Assembly (NCBI GenBank): GCA_003013855.2
Contig: ML058453.1
Coordinates: 7,433,861-7,497,860, forward strand
Reading direction: 5' to 3'
Length of the DNA: 64,000 nucleotides
Origin: Liriodendron chinense
Lineage: Eukaryota > Streptophyta > Magnoliopsida > Magnoliales > Magnoliaceae
In this document: in pieces, positions 56,563 through 64,000 of the stretch
Layout of the letters: each line of letters begins with the position of its first letter
Position numbering within the stretch: the first letter of the stretch is position 1
Made by a program: the position numbers and the translations under genes
Notes under the pieces: generated by a model
The model's input: the letters and a program-made list of their open reading frames with translations, nothing else
Databases searched by the model: none
Told to the model about the DNA's origin: nothing

Positions 56563-59484
56563 CCTGTGTTAGACATCTTTCCCGTTTCCTTTTATTCAAT
56601 CTTGGTAAAGTCAAACATCTTATTAGACTAGGTACACTAGGCCCATGTAGTTGACAGGGAAGATACTATCATAGGAGAGCATGGTTAACCTGTTTTTCGT
56701 GGCAATTATATCAAAAGAATCAGATGCGCTTGATCACAAATCAGAATAATCACGGCAATGTATAGGATTTGAAAAAGATGTAATTTTTTTGTTTGATCTG
56801 AGCGTGAATAATTGCACCGGTGCTGACTTAAGGTGCATTGATTGTGGTAAGGGGCGAAATATATTTGCAACTTCACTTGTTCCAAAATTGAATTTTTGTA
56901 TTTTATTTGCTTGTGAGCATTGCTATATGTGTATGCCTGTACGGTATGCACTGACCAAACCTGGTTTTTAGAGAACTGATCACCTACAGCTTGCCTGCAT
57001 GATAACATCATGCTGTTCCGTCTTTCCCGCCATCATGCCAGTCGTGTAGGACGTACATACCACACAAATGGCAGGCTCAATCTCAAAGATAATCTATCTT
57101 GAAAATCATGCTGATCCACTCATGGGGCGCACCCTTAACTCTGTGTTGATTGTTGAATCAGATAGTCGGCTGTCCATTGATTGTTTGGCTTCCTTGGAAA
57201 TGTTGAAAGGTTACGGTCAATGGCGAGAGGCATCTCATTACCAGGTTAACTTTTTGGGAAGAAATTAATTCACTCATTTTCCGAGAAGTGTAATAGTAAC
57301 AGTTTAATCCACATTTCCAACTTTCTGAACAGCCATATCTGCAAGTGGAACTGCACTGCAGTCGAATTGGTCTGAAAATTCACTGATTGGGCAATCTAAA
57401 CAATCTTATTTCACCAATTGAATTAGGAAATCTGACTATAACCGTCTGGAAGGTCGATTAGGATCATCAAAATTACTGACTTTCAAGATATGCTCCATGC
57501 ACCACGGGGCCCACAATTTGAATGGTGTGAATGGACTTACATGTATGCCATGTGCATGGTGGATGACTAGGCCTTTCATAAATGTATGGGAATGAGTGTA
57601 AGCCAGGTGTCTTTTAAAAGCACTTTCCTAATATATTTTCAGGGTGCAACCCTGACCGTAGGGCCCACCTCGATGTATGTATTATGTATTCTATATCTGT
57701 GCCTGCCGTCAGTTTTTCCAGCTTAATTTAGGGCATGGTCCAAAAAAAAAATTGAAGTAGATACAAATTTCAGGTGGACCACACAACCAGAAACAGCAGT
57801 CATTGAAGGCTCACCATTAAACAATTCCTATGGTCCACCGTAATGTTTATTAACCATCCAACCTGTTGATAAGGTCACATAAACCTGGACGAAAAGGAAA
57901 AAACAAACATCAGCTTGAATTTATCCAAAACTTTTGTGGTCTACAAAAGGTTTTTAATGGACAATAATCACTGTTTCCTGTGGTATGGTCTACCTGAAAT
58001 TTGTATCTGCTTCATTTTAGAGACCACTCCCCAAAATAAACTGTCAAAACAGATGGATGACGCGGCTCTAGAATAAATACATCGCGTAGGCCCTACGGTC
58101 AGTGTCGTGCAAACATAGCTGGTTTTAGGGTCACAGGCCAGGATCGCCGGTGTAAAAATTGTGGACTGCCCCATCCATAGCAGCTCATAAAACCCTTGTG
58201 AGACAGATGCCACCAAAAGGCAGATACCTTGATGGATTGTCTACATAGGAACCTCATTGTTGTAATCAATCTCGATTCTACAAATTTGATACCTTGATTT
58301 GATTCCTGACCGGCAATAGTAATCCATGGTGCGACCCACATGACGGAGGGTTATTTGTTTTTAATAGGCCGGCTAGAATGGTATAAGCAAGGTCTTGAGA
58401 GGTTTAAGCATTCAAATAGATGACCAAGACCAATTGGGTGGGACCCTTTTTGTTGAAATTACCTGGACCATCCATTTTGCTTGACATAAAATTTGATGGT
58501 TAGCAATTCCCCTGACAAATCATCAAGGAGAAGTGAAGTCTTAATAGGGTAGTCCTTGTAAAAAAATAAAATAAAATTAGATGGTTAAAATGAATCTCGA
58601 GTGCCATGGATAATCCAAGGTGGAGACCACAAGATTGATGGCCTAGGCTGATGAATGGGCCTTTTTCATTGTAGATCTAGACCATTCATTTTGCCTAGCC
58701 ATTGATCTGATGGTTGGTCAGCCATCAAGGTGATTCTTAAGAGATGAAATCAAAACACGAAAAAAAAAAAAAAGTCTGATTAGTGATTACTGATCAAATA
58801 AGTCCACACTCACCTATGGCACCAAATTATACACATTTAATACAGGTTTATATGGTTAACTGTTACAACATTTCTATACTCACATATATCCCGACCCCAT
58901 ATTGCCTTCACATGTGCCAATGTCATACATGTGCAGAACATCCCAGCCTTCCATCAGGCAAGGCCTACCACGTGGATGCTCTAGCCCAGAAATCAGGCCA
59001 GCCTACTGATTAGATGGGCAACATTTCAACACATACCTAACTTCACTCTAGCTGTCCATTTGCCTGTTTTGTGTGCTGGCAAATCTGAGTGGACCACCCT
59101 GATTTTTTAGCAAAGGTATCCATGCAGTGGGGCCCACCTATGGACAGTTCAAGTGCTCAACACATTTGCCACAATGGCACGGGTGGTATGCAGGGGGGCC
59201 AGGCTACAAATACAGATGAGATTGTAACCCTCTCCATCATCGTCATCATAGCAAATTGTCAGAACATAGAAAACTCAAAGAGTACCTAATGCAATGGCCA
59301 TTACACCCGGCATCATTTGTTTAACTGTATGTCTAATTCAATATTCTTATTGACTGTACAAAGAATAGATGGCTAAAAAGATTAAAAATCAAAACGGACT
59401 CAAATACCTGAACATTTGAAGAAGAGTGTGAGAATTTGCTTGATGGTTGCAGTGGTCCAAGTTAGGAAATGTGAGAGGGCATTG
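56563..59484. other. Intergenic between convergent NDR and fucosyltransferase genes
   Basis: The 3' UTRs of both genes should lie here. NDR's probably ends within the first few hundred bases, but no strong polyadenylation signal fixes it. Apart from the MITE at 57650-58105, no gene is recognised. A 13-base A run sits at 58760-58773. Confidence 0.5.
57650..58105. mobile_element. GGGGCCCAC-family MITE with about 150-bp arms
   Basis: Left end CCCTGACCGTAGGGCCCACC and inverted right end CACTGACCGTAGGGCCTACG. The arms pair on through 'gaagyagatacaaatttcagg' and 'ggaccacac'. The loop holds 'ttgataaggtcacataaacctgga'. This is the best full copy of this family in the window. Confidence 0.8.
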
Positions 59485-62400
59485 CTATACAAAAATAACT
59501 TCAAACTTCGCACAAGGGTTGCTCTCCAGATATCTACTGAAACTGGCATCACCCTCGAATTTGAAGGTGTACAAAGCTTGTCTTTGGGTAATGCCGATGG
59601 GATATACTCTATAAACTTTCAATTCATCCCCTCCTTTAATACTCCGGGGCCTCTCTTGCTTCCAGATGGGCAAGTGATTTAGGGACTTGAACTTTGCAAG
59701 CACTGCTGACTCCATTGCTTTCAAGGTCAGATCTCCGGACCTGCCCACCAATGTCAGCCGTGAAAACTATTTGATAATGTAAATGAAAATTTAAGTTTCC
59801 TCAATGTCACCAGTGAAAACTATTTGATAATGTAAATGAAATTTCATGTTTCCTCAGTTGTTGGAAAAGAAAATGTTAGGCTGACATTTCGAAATACAGT
59901 CGTATTGATGAAAGGTTAGGCTGACATGTCGAAATACATTGTATTGATGAAAGGTTAGGCTGACATTTCGAAATACGGTTGTATTGATGAAAGATTAGGC
60001 TGACATTTCGAAATAAGGTTGCATCGATGTTCCGACACTAAGTGTTCAGAGTACTCGTATCGTTACATGTGATTGATGACCTGGGATGTGGAAGCATGTG
60101 CAATATTGTCGATAATTTCATAAATACCGGGTAAGATATTGCTTTCTGAGGGAAACGTTGGGAAAATGGTGAAACTTTTCAGTAAAACTTCAAGATATGT
60201 TAAAAGACGTAATTATACACTTTGAATTCAAATATTACAAAAAAAAAAAAAAACCTACGCATAATAGGTTCCATTGTATAAGGGCCCAAATTATGCATTG
60301 TCAGAAAAAAGTATTTAATTAATAAACATGATTCTAGTGCACTAATTTTTAAGAAATAATGCAATAGTTCAGAACATACAATGCACTAATTAAAAACACC
60401 TGTAGGAAATATCACTTGTAAAAAAAAATGGTTTTTAATTTTCTAAAATTTTGCTAATATTAATGCTAATATCATATGAATCAATGATACAATGTATTTT
60501 TCCAAAGGGATTTTGTCGATATCTCATGGAACCGCCGATACATGCGATAGTATCAGAGATATTATTGATAATGCCATGCAAACTTTATTTTACCTACAGT
60601 ATCTGTATACCGACCCAGCAATATTGATAGTTTCACCAACATTATCGATGATGTTGGAGATACTACGAATGCTCGACGCTGGAGCAATGCCCATGCCATC
60701 AGAAAGAAACAGAAGGTGCAAGGACAAATGTCTAGTCAAGATAAGTGCTGGAGCAATTCCCATGGGAGAGATTTAAGATGTGATTTGCAGCAGACATGCT
60801 GATATGGCACGTGCACAAGATCAGGTTCATTCATCATGTAGGGAAGTGAACAAATCCTGGCCCAAAAATAGGCACATTTGTGTGAGAACAAGAGAATTTC
60901 AGGTGAGGAAAAAAAGAAAAGAAAAAAAGATGACCAGCCATCTGTAATTCAATGCACACGTGACCCATCTGATGAGTGGACCTTATTGAGCTTTTTTACA
61001 GGGTGTGTTCATAGTGGCCCCACCTAATGCTAGGATCCCATGGACATGTGTCAAACTGGCAACGGTGCTGAGAACTGCCTCTCCTAGTCTCCACATGCTC
61101 ATTGCCTTGGCATTTCTCTAGCCTCAATGGTAGTCGCAAACAAAGCAGCAAACCTCAGTTTTCTGCTATTTCTTGGCACGGGGCTTTCTCAAGAGATTTT
61201 TAACTTCTGGGGATTTTATTTTATTATTTTATTATTTATTTTTGGTGAAAGGTACTGATTTTATTCACAGGCCAGAGGCCAAAAAGAAAAGAAAAGAAAA
61301 ACAACAACAAGAGGAAAACCAAATAAAATAAAAAAGGAAAGAACATCCAGCCACAAAGGCACCCTCAACCGCCACTAAGGCACCCACTACTTAATACAGA
61401 TTCTGGGGACTTTCTTGGAACATCTCAGAAAACCATGCAGAAAATAAAGTAACAATGAAAATAGGGGAAAATAAATTTATAATGATAGAACAAATTTTTT
61501 ATTTATTTATAGAAATACCATTAGCATGAAAATTGCAAAACATGGTAATAATTTGGGTTCTTTGATAAACAGAAAATAGCAGAGTATTTCTCACTATTTT
61601 CATGTTAAAAAATACTAGAGTACATCAGAAGCAAAATGTCACTGATATTTGTTACTAAATGCTCCAGTGCCCTCAGAGCTATAAGCTATAGTGCTCCTAG
61701 TTGCTGGTTCACGTGGACAGTCCAATCAATTGATCTACATTGTCCATGAAGCCCAGAGCACATTCTCTGGGCTATGATGTAAAAATCACACTGATCAGAT
61801 GATCCAATCTATCCTTAATTTGGCCTTAATTTTATAGCCCTACATTTTTCAAGCTATGCAAGGGCTGGTTACAATCGCCCAACAAAAGTGATTCTTTAGT
61901 ATCATAAGCATTGCATGATGGATCCTAACATATAGATGGATCGAATTGGTTAGCGGACCTATTTTTGTGTGAATGATCTTGACCATCCATATTAAAGGCT
62001 ATTAATCAAATGCTTATATTTGTCAGATTGGTGTCATGCTTGCATGGTAAACCATGAAATGTGCATTATTGGACCTAGTGAACAGTCTGGATCAATGGAT
62101 TGGATGTGTCCCAATGCAACTAGGAGCACTATAACTTGTAGCGCTCTCAGAGCACTGGAGCATTTCTCCATATAAAACACCAGGTTGATCTCACAGTTGG
62201 ATGGGTTATTCTTGTTCTGCAGAAAAGAGATGGTAAGACTGATAGAATTACCTCAAGAAAATGGACTCCATCTCGAACCTCCCTCTTTCTCTCACGAACA
62301 AATGATAAATGGTTTCTGAGCCTTTGGTGCAATTGCAGGGGCGCTTCTGGAACCTGATGCTCCATTCTTCTTGCTCTCGGATCTTTGTTGCAAGATGAAT

Positions 62401-63723
62401 ACAAAGCCGGCAGGATGAGTGAACAGCTGCCATGTCCACAAGGGCCTTGAAAGAATCAGATGGACCCTCGTACTTCCACCTATGCAATAAGCCACCCCAT
62501 TATCAGGAGACTTGATGGAAGTGGGCAAAAAAAAAAAAAAAAAGGTGACAAATGACTCCCAAAAATTCCAAGAAAAAGACCAGCATCTCCAATAGCCTTT
62601 ATTGGGACCCATGCAATCCCCAATGTGGTTGAGTGGCTATAGTGTTTCTTATTTTCTGCTTGGGTTTATTGATAAGAAGATTAACAAAATTTGAGGTTGA
62701 TGAGGACCCAATCCCCAGGTTGACCGTTGATGATGAACCGTGTACTTCCGGTTTCTCATTTTGATTAGCTGTTTCATAGATTTTTAGTGCTGAAAACCAA
62801 ACAAGATCAGAAATAAACTTTTCTGACTGACTACTTTAAAGACGTTAGGTTAACATGGCCAATCTAATCTCTCAAGTCTCACCACCCATTAATCAACCAT
62901 ACCATAGTCGAAATATACAATGTCCAAACAGGCATTTCCTCGGCCAATAAACTGTACATGCAGGAGTCACCTTTTGGTGATCTGAACCGTTGGGACCCAT
63001 GGGTGACTGGAGACTGCCCCAAAATCTCGTCCACTGGATTGTCTAACTTCTTCATTGGACCTTGGTTGAATATGAATAACTGGTTGTGATCATCCATTTA
63101 CATTAGGCGACTTGGATCATCTAATATGGGAGGTTTGGGGCATAACTCATCCCATGATGAGGCCCACCGGATCAATGGGACCAAAAGGTAGGCTGCAGCT
63201 GCACCATTGCTGGGTCACCTCTTTCTTTTGGGAAAAAGGCATGTTAGATAATACCCTCTTATAAACATATCTTTGCCTGATTCACATACAACATATTATT
63301 TTACTACACAACCATTTGCATAACTCCGTTCTTCATGTCTACCCATAGAGTCAAAACCAGGAATTATGTACAACTAATGTGGTGTTTGAATAAAGAAAAT
63401 AATTACTCATTAATAACAGAAAATGCAAGAGAAAAGGAGTGCTGTGGGACATTTAATCTTTGAAAGCTGCAGGGCATCTCCACTATTTTGAAATTGCCAG
63501 GGGATTTTTTGGTATTGTCAGAAGAGAAATTGTTCATTTGCTAAAACAACAGATGAACAATGTTACCTTACTGATCGATTATAAGCATCAGGATTTGTTG
63601 CAAGGTCTTTCATCATCTCGGCTATTGGAACAACATCGTTCAGCTCTCTGATATGCAAAACTGAATTGGGAGAAGGGGCAAAATCTTGGATATTCGGAGC
63701 ACCAATGACGACAGGGACAGTGC
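59485..63723 (-). CDS. Alpha-1,3-fucosyltransferase (GT10), C-terminal three exons
   Basis: Exons on the minus strand: 63723-63567, 62479-62252 and 59740-59485 (stop TAG at 59487-59485), with GT-AG junctions and closing phases, giving about 212 C-terminal residues. The first exon reads GTVPVVIGAPNIQDFAPSPN followed by the LHIRELNDV block, the conserved end of the GT10 catalytic domain. The second carries WKYEGPSDSFKALVDMA and a Cys-rich CRLCIHLATK...KRPCNCTKGSE region. The third has AVLAKFKSLNHLPIWK, ELKVYRVYPIGITQRQALY and the ending NPCAKFEVIFV. Plant members add core alpha-1,3-fucose from GDP-fucose to N-glycans in the Golgi as type II membrane proteins. The anchor and donor-binding N-terminal part lie beyond base 64000. 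Whether this is the FUT11- or FUT12-like copy cannot be told here. Confidence 0.92.
59760..59857. repeat. 53-bp duplication in the fucosyltransferase last intron
   Basis: 'gtgaaaactatttgataatgtaaatgaaa' plus 'tttcctca' occurs at 59760-59812 and again at 59813-59857. It starts about 20 bp from the intron's 3' splice site. Confidence 0.85.
59875..60029. repeat. Four-copy 40-bp tandem repeat
   Basis: Units at 59875-59914, 59915-59953, 59954-59993 and 59994-60029 share GTTAGGCTGACATTTCGAAA and 'ttgatgaaag', with few differences. The last unit is short and most diverged. Confidence 0.92.
61225..61400 (-). mobile_element. Possible LINE 3'-end fragment
   Basis: Inverted, the sequence reads 'ctctggcctgtgaataaaatcagtacctttcacc' and then A/T-rich text. 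A 'gcc-t-ggcc-...-aataaaat' ending before an A-rich tail is common on plant LINE 3' ends, and similar text is at 50060-50110. No coding part remains. Confidence 0.35.
61657..62165. mobile_element. MITE with long inverted repeats in fucosyltransferase intron
   Basis: Left AAATGCTCCAGTGCCCTCAG and inverted right AAATGCTCCAGTGCTCTGAG pair on through 'agc-ctataagttatagtgctcctagttgc' and further to 'caat-cattgatc'. 509 bp, no coding capacity, sequence unrelated to the GGGGCCCAC family. Confidence 0.85.
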
Positions 63724-64000
63724 CTGCAGGGTTTAAATATAAAAGCAATGGTGTCAGAACCACAGCACAAGCTTCTCATTAAACAATGAGAAATGCTGAT
63801 GCAGTTAAGGAGTGGTTTGAAGAAGCAATTCATGGCACACATGCCAATGTGGCATAGTATGAGATCCCGAACACTCATCCCATGGGACAACCATGAGCAT
63901 GCCCTGGCAGACAATTCAAGAGGGTCCACTCATCAGGTAGGATATACATGTATGTTGAATATAGACAATTGGTCATCTTTAAAAGGGGGAAAAAGAAAAG
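63724..64000. other. Fucosyltransferase intron, right edge
   Basis: No further exon of the gene is recognisable before the window ends; the preceding exon must end with a G to complete the Gly codon split at 63723. Confidence 0.6.

Noticed and set aside
59875..60029. CRISPR-like repeat array
   Set aside because: Units are directly adjacent without unique spacers, and the sequence is a plant intron.

Overview
This window is nuclear DNA of a flowering plant. It has plant-type intron-rich genes, Copia- and Gypsy-type LTR elements, an L1-type LINE remnant, tRNA-related SINEs and many inverted-repeat elements carrying the motif GTGGGGCCCACC-TTGATGTATG. The gene content (DCL, NDR kinase, plant alpha-1,3-fucosyltransferase) is general to angiosperms. 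The abundance of the GTGGGGCCCAC hairpin family makes a woody magnoliid-like genome my guess, but this is inference. No bacterial, viral or organellar gene is visible.

Three host genes are supported by splice-consistent exon chains. (1) A DCL-family plastid protein on the minus strand (5650-16731): three exons giving a complete 216-aa frame, with introns of 7.9 kb and 2.6 kb. (2) An NDR-type AGC protein kinase on the plus strand (44028-56562): thirteen exons giving a complete 534-aa frame with all catalytic motifs. (3) The C-terminal three exons of an alpha-1,3-fucosyltransferase on the minus strand (59485-63723). Its 5' part lies beyond the right edge. NDR and the fucosyltransferase are convergent. 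The three genes belong to unrelated pathways (plastid rRNA maturation, growth signalling, Golgi N-glycan modification), and I see no functional cluster.

Layout: 1-5649 holds a Copia fragment and non-autonomous DNA elements. 5650-16731 is DCL; its first intron holds a short LTR element split by a hairpin MITE sitting in an AT microsatellite, a 5'-truncated LINE, a 267-bp tandem duplication and a 1.0-kb solo LTR. 16732-44027 is a 27-kb gene desert with SINEs, a tandem array of hairpin MITEs, hAT-like and other DNA elements, and a decayed 9.5-kb Copia element carrying a nested 2.8-kb solo LTR. 44028-56562 is NDR, whose introns hold a Copia remnant and a SINE with a perfect 17-bp target duplication. 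56563-64000 holds an intergenic MITE and the fucosyltransferase 3' half, with tandem repeats and another MITE in its last intron.

I found no novel gene system. The most distinctive material is structural: a hairpin MITE family associated with (TA)n tracts that also occurs as a head-to-tail array, two solo LTRs with exact 5-bp target duplications, and a (CT)n microsatellite abutting a splice donor.
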